This document shows positions 13,301 through 22,894 of a DNA stretch of 32,502 bases, piece by piece. The translations under genes and the position numbers were made by a program. The DNA lies in IMG/VR virus record IMGVR_UViG_3300025131_000233, positions 1-32,502 of that record; one strand, written 5' to 3'. Each line of letters opens with the position of its first letter. The first letter of the stretch is position 1. The stretch is from a virus. The notes below the pieces were generated by a model. That model made no database searches and was not told where the DNA came from. It worked only from the letters and a program-made list of their open reading frames with translations.

Positions 13301-16300
13301 CCAAGTTCTAACTGATTCTCTAAATACTCAAGACCATCTTCAAACCCGGCTTCTGATGCCAATGTATCTATTTCTATATCTTTACTAAAACCCTTTAATA
13401 AAAATTGATCAAGTTCTTTTGGTGTGGCAACTACATAGTTCACAATAACTTTTCCTTTCGGATGTTTTTTGCTCTGTTTACCCCTCAAAGCTTTAGACAT
13501 TAACCAACCTTTGCCCATATCATCTTTTATGGTTTTTTCTTTTCTATAATATGGATTGCTTTTTATTCCTTTCAATACCCCGGAGTTTATATCTTCTAAC
13601 CTGGATATGTTTGATTCTACAGTTACATTCGCCAATGCACCAATTTCACCACGAATCGCCTTCTTCTCTATATCTCTTATTCTTTTTCTTATTTTATAAA
13701 CTTGTTTTGGTGTCATTTGTTTACCAACTGCTTTCATTCCGAGTATTCCTAGTGCTGCTTTTTTTGAATTAATTGTTATATTCCCATCCTCATCTATTTC
13801 AAAACCTGCCATACCGCCATATAACTCACCAAACATCTTACCACTTGTTTTAATCTTTGGAGCTTCACCTCTTATCTTAGCTTTTACTTCTGGTGTTAGT
13901 TCAATTCCTTGTTGGGTTGTTTTCTCTACTGAGATGTCAAAGGTTTCAATAGCTTGTGAATTATTTTCTGACCATTCAAGAATATCTTTTGTAGAATATC
14001 CATCTCTTTCAAATGTCTTCATTTTAGGTACTGCCCTGAATTTACCATTTTCTAAAACCTCTATAACGATAAATTTGGTATCTGCTTCATTTACTAATTC
14101 TATCCCAACTTTTATGTTTTCAGGTGTAAGTAATTCATTATTATAAGCATTTATTTCCCATTTGGTTTTTTTACTAATAGGCAACCCCATATCCATCTTA
14201 ATAACATCAGCACCTGTTAAGTCTTTAACTATATTAGCTACTTGCCTATCATAAAGATTAGAAGCCCATTCTCCACCAAAGGATAATCCTTCTCCTGATA
14301 GAGTACCTTTTGGTTTCTCCATTATCTTATCTGCTAGTCCTTTACCTAATACTTCATCTAGTTTTTTACCTTCCCAACCACCTTGTATACTAGAGTTTAT
14401 TACCCCAGTTTTTGAGTCTACATTTACATCAATTTTATTACCACTCTTTTCTTTAAGTACAACCTCTTTGGCATCATATTTATTTGAAGTCCACTTTACA
14501 TCATCTAACTGTGTAGCTAAATCATATCTAGCACTTGTTTGTTTACCATTTATCCAAGCAAAGTATTCAGCATTAGTATCAACTGCTTCTTTTAATGCTC
14601 TTTTTGTAGACATCTCTTGCCATTTTTTTAGGAGAGGGTTGTTTGGGATACCTTCTTTTTTAATATCATCCAATGCTTTTGTAATCGCTGATTCTTTTGT
14701 ATCTCCAAAATAAACATACTCTCTGTTTGGTATTTCAATCTTCCATTCAGCCCCCTCTTTTGTGACACTTGAACCCTCTGGTAATTCTGTTAAGTTCTGC
14801 ATAAACCCTTTCTCTCTACCCTCTCTAGCCCAATCACTTTGTAGTTCTTCCATGAAAGATACTTTCTTACCTTTGTATGTTCTTTCGTTCATTCTAAGAT
14901 GAGAGATAACATTTGGTTCTTCCCAGTGAGAGGATTTGAAGTTGGTAGCATGTATTTCTTCTTGTCCTTTTACACTAAATAAACTTATACCTTTTTGTCT
15001 TTCTTCATAGGAAACCTTATCGTTCCAATTTTTACCATACTTTTTTGTCATCTCTTGAACATGTTTTGCGTATGGATTACTCGCTTTAACTTCTGGTGCT
15101 TTAATCAATATCTCTTTATAGTTCTTGCCATCAGGGAGTTGGTATTGGGAGTATTTAGTAGGACTTAATGCTTCCACATCATCTTCCAACATTGTTTCAT
15201 CTATGGAATAATAATCATTATTAGATCTTTCAATAAAGGCTTCTGCTTCTCCAACTGAATTAAATGTATCCACAACTTCATCAGTTTGAGTATCAAAAAC
15301 AGAAACATCTGGACTACCAACTGCATCACCATCTTTCATTATAGTTTCTTCTGTACCTTTCAATTCAGGTGCAAAGTCTTTGACTTCGCCACTTACTGCA
15401 TTACCTTTAATGTTTTGGAATTGGTTTTTATTTACTAAATAAGTTTCACCATCTTGTAATAAAATCTTACCATCTTTCATTTCGTATGGTGTTAGTGCTT
15501 CCCCCTTTGGTATAACCTCTTTATTTCCGTGAACATCTTTAGCTACTACATCTCTCTTTAGTTGTATGTTTGGATGCTTCTTCATTATATCATCAGCAGT
15601 CATTCCCTTAGTACCTCTTAATGTTTTTGCTAGATCTTTGTCTATATCAATACTTACTTTTGATACTCCTGTTTTCTCACTGACACCAAACAAAACAGAG
15701 ATGCTTTCATCACCATCTTTTATAGCTTGTGATATTCTATTATATCCATCAATAACTTCACCGCCAGATGAAACTATTGGATTCATCCCAAAAGGCTCAC
15801 CTTCAAAATCTCTAATTTCTCCAGACTTTAGATATTCATTAAGATCTGGATCACCTTTTCTTAAATCATTTATGCTAACCTTTTTTGTTATATAATTTTC
15901 TTTTGCAATTCTACCAATAGTAAAATCACTAAGACCGCCCTGATCGCTACCAAGTGTCTTTGCTTCTTTAGCTACTTCTTTCCCTGTATAAGTCTTTTTA
16001 ACTTTAGGACTAACAGCAGGTTTACTAGGTACTTCTCTGGTAGCTAACCCAAACTTAGGTTGTCTATAAGGTTGAAAAGGTTTGGTAGGGATAGTACCTG
16101 CTTTCTCTGGGAGCAATCCTTTCACACCCAAGAACGGTTCTTTCTCTGGATTCTTCATCCAGTTTTTAATATCACCATCAATAGCTTCCAAAACCTTTCT
16201 TTTAACTTTATCAGTCTTACTGACAGCTTCAATAAAACCATTGCGTTTGACTAGTTCTTTTTGTAAAATTCCATATTGAGTATTTAGTTTACTCATAGCT

Positions 16301-17142
16301 TCTGCAGTACCACCTACATCTGGATGAACTATTTTAGCAGTTCTTCTGTAAGCATCAGCTGCAACGTTTTTTGTTATAGGTTGATTCATTTGCAATCCCA
16401 TTGATAACTTCGCATTCTCTACATTTCTTTGTGCAACAGGTAATTTACTTAATTGTTTCTTTACACTATTTTTTAAAACAGCTCCACCAGTGGTTAAATC
16501 CAACATACCAGAAAAAAAGGCTTGTGAAAAAGCCTGTCCCGGATGACTTTTATAATATGGATCATTTTCTATATTATATTTAAAATGGTCTATTACTGTA
16601 TATATTTGTGGTTTTAATTCTCCTTTAGAATTTACACTAGGCTTTGTTAGTTTTTCATCTATGTTCACACCAAAACTCATTGCTTGTGAAAAAGTTTTAG
16701 CCACTGTTTCAGGAAATTCTACAATTGCTTTTGTTAAATACTGGACACCACGCTGTACCGGATCAATAGTTGGAGCTGCTCCTACATCATAAGGAAGAAA
16801 AGGTACTTTTGCTCTTATTTGTGGTGATGTTACATCTGGTTGAGCAGTTTGGAAGACTTTCTCTTTACCAGTAGCCGACTTAATAACTGTTGGTGGTTCA
16901 TACTCTGGTAGTTGTGATGGGACAGAAATAGGCTCTTTAGATGGAGCAAACTGAATAGTAGATGATTTCGTATCCATCATTTGTGGCTCTGGAAATAGTG
17001 ATTGTTTTTTGTTTCTAGCCTCTATAACTGCTGTTGGGCTTAGATCCTCAATCATCCTGGTAGCCAATTGTTTTTTTAAATCTTGGTCAACTTTTTTGTC
17101 AACACCAAGCAATCTACTTTTTAATGTATCAAAGAATCCCAT
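10330..17142 (-). CDS. Giant polyvalent virion/ejection protein (2270 aa)
   Basis: Recognisable parts: a helical, proline-rich N-terminus (1-250); a J-like segment with HPD (273-275); a ParB-like segment (418-490, with IDGYNRI at 464-470); beta-rich repeats (500-620); a domain known from many large phage proteins, carrying MEELQSDW (764-771), WQEMSTKRALKEA (841-853) and a later GLSFGGEWASNLYDR (952-966); long helical and amphipathic regions with a hydrophobic helix near 1930-1948; and an HNH-like C-terminus (DH at 2201-2202, GG, Asn2216). The last HNH histidine is not obvious. Its position at the end of the late operon and its length fit a T7 gp16-type protein ejected with DNA, carrying enzymatic 'polyvalent' cargo. 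Start context AATTTTATG, no SD. Confidence 0.75.
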   Translation of the reverse strand: MGFFDTLKSRLLGVDKKVDQDLKKQLATRMIEDLSPTAVIEARNKKQSLFPEPQMMDTKSSTIQFAPSKEPISVPSQLPEYEPPTVIKSATGKEKVFQTAQPDVTSPQIRAKVPFLPYDVGAAPTIDPVQRGVQYLTKAIVEFPETVAKTFSQAMSFGVNIDEKLTKPSVNSKGELKPQIYTVIDHFKYNIENDPYYKSHPGQAFSQAFFSGMLDLTTGGAVLKNSVKKQLSKLPVAQRNVENAKLSMGLQMNQPITKNVAADAYRRTAKIVHPDVGGTAEAMSKLNTQYGILQKELVKRNGFIEAVSKTDKVKRKVLEAIDGDIKNWMKNPEKEPFLGVKGLLPEKAGTIPTKPFQPYRQPKFGLATREVPSKPAVSPKVKKTYTGKEVAKEAKTLGSDQGGLSDFTIGRIAKENYITKKVSINDLRKGDPDLNEYLKSGEIRDFEGEPFGMNPIVSSGGEVIDGYNRISQAIKDGDESISVLFGVSEKTGVSKVSIDIDKDLAKTLRGTKGMTADDIMKKHPNIQLKRDVVAKDVHGNKEVIPKGEALTPYEMKDGKILLQDGETYLVNKNQFQNIKGNAVSGEVKDFAPELKGTEETIMKDGDAVGSPDVSVFDTQTDEVVDTFNSVGEAEAFIERSNNDYYSIDETMLEDDVEALSPTKYSQYQLPDGKNYKEILIKAPEVKASNPYAKHVQEMTKKYGKNWNDKVSYEERQKGISLFSVKGQEEIHATNFKSSHWEEPNVISHLRMNERTYKGKKVSFMEELQSDWAREGREKGFMQNLTELPEGSSVTKEGAEWKIEIPNREYVYFGDTKESAITKALDDIKKEGIPNNPLLKKWQEMSTKRALKEAVDTNAEYFAWINGKQTSARYDLATQLDDVKWTSNKYDAKEVVLKEKSGNKIDVNVDSKTGVINSSIQGGWEGKKLDEVLGKGLADKIMEKPKGTLSGEGLSFGGEWASNLYDRQVANIVKDLTGADVIKMDMGLPISKKTKWEINAYNNELLTPENIKVGIELVNEADTKFIVIEVLENGKFRAVPKMKTFERDGYSTKDILEWSENNSQAIETFDISVEKTTQQGIELTPEVKAKIRGEAPKIKTSGKMFGELYGGMAGFEIDEDGNITINSKKAALGILGMKAVGKQMTPKQVYKIRKRIRDIEKKAIRGEIGALANVTVESNISRLEDINSGVLKGIKSNPYYRKEKTIKDDMGKGWLMSKALRGKQSKKHPKGKVIVNYVVATPKELDQFLLKGFSKDIEIDTLASEAGFEDGLEYLENQLELGEISRSTNVNNIVKKKLLETDEEYAGLIEQLQDTKTMYAVGKIETAKEILDKRRTTINAIKNFFELTDDELKQITRKDIRLMSDKDFMTFIDDLRTRAEDFAERRQAQNELMQQIFDKELNIDPIRRAYGIKPISKLTTSQLKRFDEALKPYLKGDVFLSPRQLQTVSRTKLGGARTQREVREIMAKEIGTTPDKLTNIQSKELDRAKGDTVLAETNPIYRLFVESANERLIVKEKEYYDIEKKTLRLAKKLKTSFVGKLIPQHKNIVKWFEAENKNTVQLTKAEADLVNFMQEEWSDALEYLVKMEALKYGMSSDNYFTHLRRGVLESVKEVGAIKAIKELAQKYKVEEQNFQIRDATGELLSYDKFFGNALHRTGAMIPTDNVVKAFLTYMRTLKKKQALDEIAPLIDVYAHSIVPKKLSKTGVLIHGNLLKFVKEWINTKKGKHITLIAKQGGKIEGAIRALTRFTSVLDLAINIPIQIASLGGEQVTTYAMLGKKAYALGKYRMLTKQGKKIISENTAFVGRNPWSELIEPAKNAGERLMEAMFIGFRDATVRANKNFLLGSLTKEEFKTGIIDPKRLAQMKISMGRFRHVEGAVSILGATPEAGMQMQYKKWAIPIMQRVLQNVYNLKTLLSKNKTKGKQSLLEFYRILEITSFVLIIKALLPNDEEDKSFVGQLISKFYRELTTLMQGANPVMFLAKSRIQTFLTDLIVNLNSIIKAEEYQSSRLGEYYKGQKKGVVKLKKQLTPRFVKIIQNGLTAGHIDYEKARELKKKEWTAQLEKGEITEIELANKIIKFEKDKASQLAYEKMEAAKTTKEREKLLAELTPAEVKGALTIKGKMLKDAKEMESKSDKTFIGKILIYAKAIGTDPITAFNRIFTGQKIRRTDNGAIIVERMPLSESQAIRKEVDAGVEVKLDHTIPLQLGGSNNKSNLELVTTEDWKMYTPIENYLGKLLRAKTIDKEDAQKYIKDFKNGKITEEEIRSIK

Positions 17143-17154
17143 AAAATTATATTA

Positions 17155-18891
17155 TTATTTACCAATTTTCCAAGCATCTAATGCTGCTTTCTGTGCATCT
17201 GAATATGTGGTTGATTTTTTATCATATAAAAAAGCATCAGCTTTCTTAGTGTCTTTTGGATCAATTCCAGCGTTCCTCAATTTCTTTAGTTCTGTATTAG
17301 TATATTTTAATTTTTCATCAGGAGCTTTTAATGATTTCTCTCTCTTTTTAAGTCCTGTTGATCCTCCTGTTTCTTGCCACCTGCTCCACTCTGCTTCAGC
17401 AGTTGAATCTCCTTTTTCTGCTGGGACACCAAAGCTATCATAAAACCAAGCTTTAAAAGAATCAGTAAAGTTTTTTGGTTTTGTAGTCTTATTACTAGGT
17501 GCTTTATATGTTAGTCCTTTGTCTATTTTATGAGTGATGATATCAGGATTTTTTGGGTTATAAAACGCTCTATATGTATGTCCATCAGGATCTTTTATAT
17601 CAGTGAAACTTAATTTAGTTTCAAGAGTTTTTCTAGTCTTTAATAAATTACGATAATCATTGTATACATTTCTAGCAGCTGCTTCTTTCTTTTCTCCTGC
17701 AGTGATTCTTGTTTTCATAGCTTCAATCACAGCAGCCTGATCTTCCTTATTAGCTTTCAAACTAACCTCAAGAGCTTTAACATTGCGTGTCACTTTAGTA
17801 AATAACTTACTTAGTGGTAATGCTTCAGCAGCACTAATTCTACCAAGTTGAGTAGCATTGACTACAAAGTCTTTTACACGATCACGCATTTCCTCTGGCA
17901 CATCTTCAATTTGTTCTTCCAAGTCATCAAGCTGTGTATTCCGTGCATCTATCCTAGACTGAATAGCTGAATTAGATTGTGTTTCAATCATTGTTGCCAA
18001 CTTTTTTCTTAAATCAGATTGACCATCTGCACTGCCCTTAAGTCTGTTATAGAAAGCATCTAGTAATGGATCACCACTACCGGTAGCCCCTGTGCTACCA
18101 CTTGTAGCCCCTGTAGCCCCGGCAGTTCCACTAGCACCAATAGCAGGTGAAGCAGAAGAAGCAGCTCTTTTGTCAGGCATGGTTGGCTGTATCCCCGGAA
18201 CTGACATACCCTGACCAGCAATAATCATATTCGGATCAGAGATCTGTGGGTTTATTTTCATTAGTTCTGCGACAGTTGTTCCGTGTTTTAAGGCTAAAGC
18301 TGACAATGTATCACCGCCCATTATAGTATATTGACCATTTTTTACAGTACCAGGAACAGCACCAGACTGTTGTGTTGTAGGTGTGTTATCAGGTATAGCC
18401 TTACCAGTAGCTCTATCTATTGTTTGACCACCTGCTGAAGTAAGCTTTGTCGGATCAAAGTTAGATGGATATTTCTTTTGTTGTTGTTGTGGGATATTGT
18501 TGATGTCAAACTTAAATGTTGCCTTCGAATCTCCAGTTGGCGAAATTTTCTTTTTAATAGAGGATTCAGATAAATTACTGGAAGCAAATTTTATAGCTGA
18601 TGTCAGCTGACTAAAACCGTGATGTCTTTCACCTCTTGCAAAACCGCCCATAATATTATTAATATCCTGTCTAGAGGTATTAAACTGGTCATTACCGCTA
18701 CCTTTTAAAATATCTGGTAATTTCTTTATATATTGAGGCAAAGAGGCTGAATCAACAAAAGACTCAAAATATTCTTTACCTTTACCGTAGGCATCTACAA
18801 AAGCACCTATCTTTTGATTGTGGTTCATTCTATTGAGGTTTATGCTTTTTTGTATAGATGACCTTTGTTCACTTGTTAATTGTTTAGGCAT
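17155..18891 (-). CDS. Virion-associated protein with LysM domain
   Basis: 578 residues. Residues ~187-233 are a clear LysM (YTIMGGDTLSALALKHGT, then INPQISDPNMIIAGQGMSVP), which binds peptidoglycan or chitin-like glycans. Before it lies a Gln/Ser/Thr-rich linker; after it a Gly-Ala-Thr stretch (252-273), then a long helical C-terminal half. No catalytic motif is evident. Its place beside the giant protein suggests an internal or tail-tip protein that engages the cell wall during DNA delivery. The start follows TAATATG. An endolysin is unlikely, as that gene lies elsewhere (24138). Confidence 0.7.
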   Translation of the reverse strand: MPKQLTSEQRSSIQKSINLNRMNHNQKIGAFVDAYGKGKEYFESFVDSASLPQYIKKLPDILKGSGNDQFNTSRQDINNIMGGFARGERHHGFSQLTSAIKFASSNLSESSIKKKISPTGDSKATFKFDINNIPQQQQKKYPSNFDPTKLTSAGGQTIDRATGKAIPDNTPTTQQSGAVPGTVKNGQYTIMGGDTLSALALKHGTTVAELMKINPQISDPNMIIAGQGMSVPGIQPTMPDKRAASSASPAIGASGTAGATGATSGSTGATGSGDPLLDAFYNRLKGSADGQSDLRKKLATMIETQSNSAIQSRIDARNTQLDDLEEQIEDVPEEMRDRVKDFVVNATQLGRISAAEALPLSKLFTKVTRNVKALEVSLKANKEDQAAVIEAMKTRITAGEKKEAAARNVYNDYRNLLKTRKTLETKLSFTDIKDPDGHTYRAFYNPKNPDIITHKIDKGLTYKAPSNKTTKPKNFTDSFKAWFYDSFGVPAEKGDSTAEAEWSRWQETGGSTGLKKREKSLKAPDEKLKYTNTELKKLRNAGIDPKDTKKADAFLYDKKSTTYSDAQKAALDAWKIGK

Positions 18892-18892
18892 A

Positions 18893-19111
18893 TTACTTAA
18901 TAATGTTTATTAACTCAATATCAAGGTTTTTGATACTAAAGTTCTTTTTTAATATTTGTTTCAGTTTAGTTTGGGAGTTTATAATCTGAGCTTCTGTAAA
19001 TTCTCTTGTGGTTTCAACAACTATATTATTCATTTCCATAGTTACTTTAAAATCTCCTGAAATATCAGACTCTTTCTTCATATTAATTGTAGGTTTGTAA
19101 ATATAATACAT
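18893..19111 (-). CDS. Small hypothetical protein
   Basis: 72 residues with the start at 19111, one base after the preceding stop (TAGTATG). An alternative ATG at residue 11 (MKKESDISG) also has a good AATATG context. The core is beta/alpha (DFKVTMEMNNIVVETTREFT, then helix IINSQTKLKQILKK). Its position between fibre and LysM genes suggests a small virion, chaperone or assembly protein. No family recognised. Confidence 0.6.
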   Translation of the reverse strand: MYYIYKPTINMKKESDISGDFKVTMEMNNIVVETTREFTEAQIINSQTKLKQILKKNFSIKNLDIELINIIK

Positions 19112-19112
19112 A

Positions 19113-21437
19113 CTAAACTTGTAATTGGATTAATAAACCATCGTTTCCATCATTTCCAGTAGTTCCTGCTACACCATCTTCTCCGCCAGAGCCACCTTTT
19201 GCACCACCAGAACCAGCTGAGCCACCATCTCCCTTTACAACAGTAATAGTTCCAGTATCTGTTAATTTAGAATAAACAAGTAATGCAACACCGCCATTTC
19301 CTCCAGCTCCGCCTCCTGCTCCTCCACCACCACCACTATCATATTGTGTAGCACCACCACCACCATTGCCACCATCTCCGCCATCTCCGCCATCTCCGCC
19401 CTTTGTAGTTATAGTTCCAGCATTGATAATTATTCTTGCATAAATTGGTAGTATCCCCCCAGTACTTCCCCCTCCACCTGCCCCACCGCCGCCTCCGCCG
19501 CCAGGTCCAGTACCAGAAAAACTATTGCCTGAACCGCCGCCGCCGCCGCCACCAGAGCCACCACTAGCTGCAGAAACTTCTAATTGTGTTAATGTTGGTA
19601 AATCATCAAATAATCTTAAACAATGAAAAGAGTTATGAGGTGTATTGAAAATAGTTCCTGAATTTGTCCCAGCTGCAGTTCCAGCACCACCTGGACCATC
19701 GTCATAAGTTGGATCTTCTCCATCTCCTCCACGCCCCCCAGCTACACCAGCAACACCATCTTCCCCAGTTATTCCTTTTGTAGAATTAGCACCTACACTA
19801 GCTCCAGGACTTCCAGGTTGTCCGTCTGGGTTACCTATTTCTGTTCCTCCCAAGCCACCATCTCCACCTGCTATCCCTACATAGCCACCAAATACTGTAC
19901 CTGAAGTTAATGCTGCACCTCCTGCACCGCCAACCCCAGCATCAAAAGGATTTCCAGGTTGACCGCCATTTGTACCATTACTACCATCATTACCTGCCTG
20001 ACTTATAGTTCCGTTGTTTGTTAATGTGTCTTTTACAAAAATTCTATATCCTCCTGATTTTAAAGTGTATGTATTATCTACAGTTAAATTATTATAGTAC
20101 ATATCTCTAGTAATAGTCGTATTAGAAGATATAGTTACATCTCCATCATCCCCATCACCATAAATATCTTGGTTAGAAATTACACTATCATTTACAACTA
20201 AATCACCATCAGTTGAATTATATTCTAAATAGTTACCAGCGTCCTTATCTCCAATAAATATCCCGTACTTATCACTAGTTTCACCACCAATACCATTCAA
20301 ATTACCAACTCTTACTTCCTGAGTTATAGTTGTCCACGGACTTCCAGCGTGAGTTTGAACCTCTAAATACGGAGCATTTGTTTCTCCTGCCGTCATATAT
20401 ATTAAACCATCGCCTGATTGTCTATAATTAACTACAGTAGCACCTTGCAACCAAGCAGGGTTATTATCAGCTGTATAATCACCACCTCTATCACGAGTTA
20501 CAGTATAAGTTGGAGCAGAGCCAATATTAGTGACCTCTAGCCATTCATCATCAGTACCATCTTTTATTCTTAAAATATCACCTACTGCAAAAGTTGTATT
20601 ACCATCAATAGTTAGTGTACTAGCATCTAAAGCAGTCATATCAGTTGCCAATACATCACTATCTATTACTGCAAAATTACCACCAACAGAAGAAATAACA
20701 TCTTTTTGAAAAACTGCTGTTCTTATTATTCCTCTACAAGCTATATTACCGACTTCCAGTAAATCAGGTTCAAGAGTAAATCCTGATCCATTAGTACCAG
20801 TAACATAATTAGAACTTCTTACTCTTAAATTAGCTCCATCCATTGTTAGGTAATCACCTGATGTTGGTCCTAGTCTAATTAAAGTATTTGATTGATCAAT
20901 TAAGACATTAGATGCTGCATCACTTGCTCCGCTCCTCAAACCTGTTGTTGTCATAAACCAAGCACCTACACGACCAGAGGTAGCGTAAATTGATCCATCT
21001 TCATAAACAGTAAAAGGAGAAGCAGCCAAAACACCACCAGCCCATATCCTTAAATCATTTCCACCAGTAACAGCTGATGATAAACCAACAGTAGCTGCTG
21101 AATCTTGTATTGTGGTTGCAGTGATTGTCCATCCACCGATCGCACCAGAAGTAGCAGTGATTGTACCAACAGCTATAATCTCTTGGAATTCAGCTCTACC
21201 CTTACCAGTAATTTGCCAACCAGATGATCCGGATACAAAATTAGCTGAATGTAAAATAGAAGCAGCCGGGATACTATAATCAGTAGAACCACTACTTAAT
21301 GGTGTATTTGTCTGTACATCACCAGCAGAAGTAATGGGAGTGCCAGTATTAGAAATAGAACTTGTATTATAAATAGCATTCCCCTCTGTTGGGATATTTT
21401 TTAATGTTGATAGTTTTGATTCTTTTATTTCAGCCAT
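19113..21437 (-). CDS. Tail fibre/adhesin with glycine-rich C-terminal domain
   Basis: 774 residues. Residues ~65-175 have GGWTIT and tail-fibre-like beta repeats (SGAIGGW, SIYATSG). The middle (230-450) is beta-rich with short Gly turns. From about residue 460 there are long glycine-rich runs (many GGxGG and up to seven Gly in a row) separated by short beta strands. That layout resembles the polyglycine-II receptor-binding sandwich of T-even gp38-type adhesins. The DNA here is a long series of CCx-rich codons. It probably binds the host surface at its tip. Start context is CATAATATG, no SD. Confidence 0.65.
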   Translation of the reverse strand: MAEIKESKLSTLKNIPTEGNAIYNTSSISNTGTPITSAGDVQTNTPLSSGSTDYSIPAASILHSANFVSGSSGWQITGKGRAEFQEIIAVGTITATSGAIGGWTITATTIQDSAATVGLSSAVTGGNDLRIWAGGVLAASPFTVYEDGSIYATSGRVGAWFMTTTGLRSGASDAASNVLIDQSNTLIRLGPTSGDYLTMDGANLRVRSSNYVTGTNGSGFTLEPDLLEVGNIACRGIIRTAVFQKDVISSVGGNFAVIDSDVLATDMTALDASTLTIDGNTTFAVGDILRIKDGTDDEWLEVTNIGSAPTYTVTRDRGGDYTADNNPAWLQGATVVNYRQSGDGLIYMTAGETNAPYLEVQTHAGSPWTTITQEVRVGNLNGIGGETSDKYGIFIGDKDAGNYLEYNSTDGDLVVNDSVISNQDIYGDGDDGDVTISSNTTITRDMYYNNLTVDNTYTLKSGGYRIFVKDTLTNNGTISQAGNDGSNGTNGGQPGNPFDAGVGGAGGAALTSGTVFGGYVGIAGGDGGLGGTEIGNPDGQPGSPGASVGANSTKGITGEDGVAGVAGGRGGDGEDPTYDDGPGGAGTAAGTNSGTIFNTPHNSFHCLRLFDDLPTLTQLEVSAASGGSGGGGGGGSGNSFSGTGPGGGGGGGAGGGGSTGGILPIYARIIINAGTITTKGGDGGDGGDGGNGGGGATQYDSGGGGGAGGGAGGNGGVALLVYSKLTDTGTITVVKGDGGSAGSGGAKGGSGGEDGVAGTTGNDGNDGLLIQLQV

Positions 21438-21438
21438 A

Positions 21439-22890
21439 TTATGATTGATAGTCTGTTATTCCCTCGTTTGTTTCAAAGAATATATCTGCTTCTATAATAG
21501 ATACACCACTAACTGATTCAATTCTTACTTCAAGTTCAAACGCTTTTATGAAATTGCCATTGCTATCCTTAAAAGCAAACTTCTTGTTATTTTGAGCTCC
21601 GTGTGTTGTAAAGCTGAAAGTTCCTAAAGTAGACCAAGCAGCTGCACGATCTGCCTTGTATTTAACAACCACACTATCACCAGAAGCGAGAGTAGATGTT
21701 AAAAGCTTGATATCTTGGTATGTTTTACGTCTATATGGTTGATTGTCATCGTGTAATAAACTCTCATAAACAACAGTAGATTGCTGATTTGATGTTGAAA
21801 TCAAATCTATCCCATATGTTGAGTCATCTTTCCACCCAACATACAGTTTTGTAGGAGAAACCGCTTTAACTGCACCAATAGAGATGTTAGTAGCCTGTGT
21901 ATTACCTGTGGATATCGGGTAGTCATAATTCAAAACATACGGATAATTCTTCTCTACCTGCCCCCAAGTATACACACCTTGATATAAAGTGGCAGAATCA
22001 GTATCACCAGAAGTACCAAAATGTAAGAGTCCGTTAAAAGTAGTAACAGCCCCAGGGTAAACATCAGCATATTCGCCAACACCAATATTAGGAATACGTT
22101 TAATTTTGACATATTGTCCGTTTACATATTGATAAATATTACCTCTCGTACCGGCAAAAGCATAAATAGTATCATTTTGGTTGATCAAAGCATTAACTCC
22201 ACTTTCGTTTATAAATTCAGCACTATTCCAAGTAGAACTCGTTCCATCCCAAGTAAATAAAGCTCCCTCTTCATAATCAGTGACAGAAGTACCCTTAAAA
22301 CAACCTATATACAAAAAATCACCCCTTACTTCCATTGATTTGATAACCCAACCAATTGGTAGAGTTATTGCACTTGCAACCCAAGTAGCACTGTCATCTA
22401 ATGTAGATATTGTACGCCCGTGACCAACACAAAGCTTATTCAAAAAAACTTTCATTGGAGCAAAGTTGTGAGCAGAAGTATCGGTTAGCCCCGTTTGATA
22501 GTTATCAGTGAATGATGGAGAACCACTCAAAGCACCATACCTACCTAATTGAGTGTCCTGCGTATAATAAAGATAATCATTGAATATCTCCATCCCTTGA
22601 CCACCTGAATTGGCTACAGTTCTTAACGAAGTCCAACTTGAAGCATTACTATGTATCTTACCATCGTCAGCGTAAGCATAGTAAGTAGTAGCATTTTGTA
22701 CAATCCATTTCGGTAGTCCTGTAACGTTTGTAGAGCTACTTTTTTCAAGAGCATAATTAGATTGCAACAAATCCGGATTAGAACCAAAATCCAAACCTTG
22801 TCCAAAACTAAAAGAACCATCAATACCAATTTTATTACCTGTTGATATTCCACCATACCATTTGTTTAAACGCCAAACTTTTTTAGCCAT
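21439..22890 (-). CDS. Beta-propeller-like tail protein (nozzle candidate)
   Basis: 483 residues. Repeated blades of about 45-60 residues can be seen, each with a W/Y-G-hydrophobic strand pattern (MEIFNDYLYYTQ, MEVRGDFLYIGCFKG, LINQNDTIYAFAG, TTFNGLLHFGTSG, VSPTKLYVGW). This suggests a beta-propeller with a beta-sandwich C-terminus (from about 385). In short-tailed phages a propeller nozzle (T7 gp12) follows the adaptor gene, as it does here. A side fibre is the alternative. The start lies four bases after the adaptor gene's stop. Confidence 0.55.
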   Translation of the reverse strand: MAKKVWRLNKWYGGISTGNKIGIDGSFSFGQGLDFGSNPDLLQSNYALEKSSSTNVTGLPKWIVQNATTYYAYADDGKIHSNASSWTSLRTVANSGGQGMEIFNDYLYYTQDTQLGRYGALSGSPSFTDNYQTGLTDTSAHNFAPMKVFLNKLCVGHGRTISTLDDSATWVASAITLPIGWVIKSMEVRGDFLYIGCFKGTSVTDYEEGALFTWDGTSSTWNSAEFINESGVNALINQNDTIYAFAGTRGNIYQYVNGQYVKIKRIPNIGVGEYADVYPGAVTTFNGLLHFGTSGDTDSATLYQGVYTWGQVEKNYPYVLNYDYPISTGNTQATNISIGAVKAVSPTKLYVGWKDDSTYGIDLISTSNQQSTVVYESLLHDDNQPYRRKTYQDIKLLTSTLASGDSVVVKYKADRAAAWSTLGTFSFTTHGAQNNKKFAFKDSNGNFIKAFELEVRIESVSGVSIIEADIFFETNEGITDYQS

Positions 22891-22894
22891 ATTT

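Noticed and set aside
12653-16279. Many plus-strand frames inside the giant minus-strand gene
   Set aside because: They are the reverse complements of one continuous 2270-codon frame with recognisable domains; no promoter or SD supports them.
19113-20060. Possible tandem repeat or CRISPR-like array in the CCx-rich stretch
   Set aside because: The repetition is codon-level glycine coding on the minus strand, with no regular spacers.
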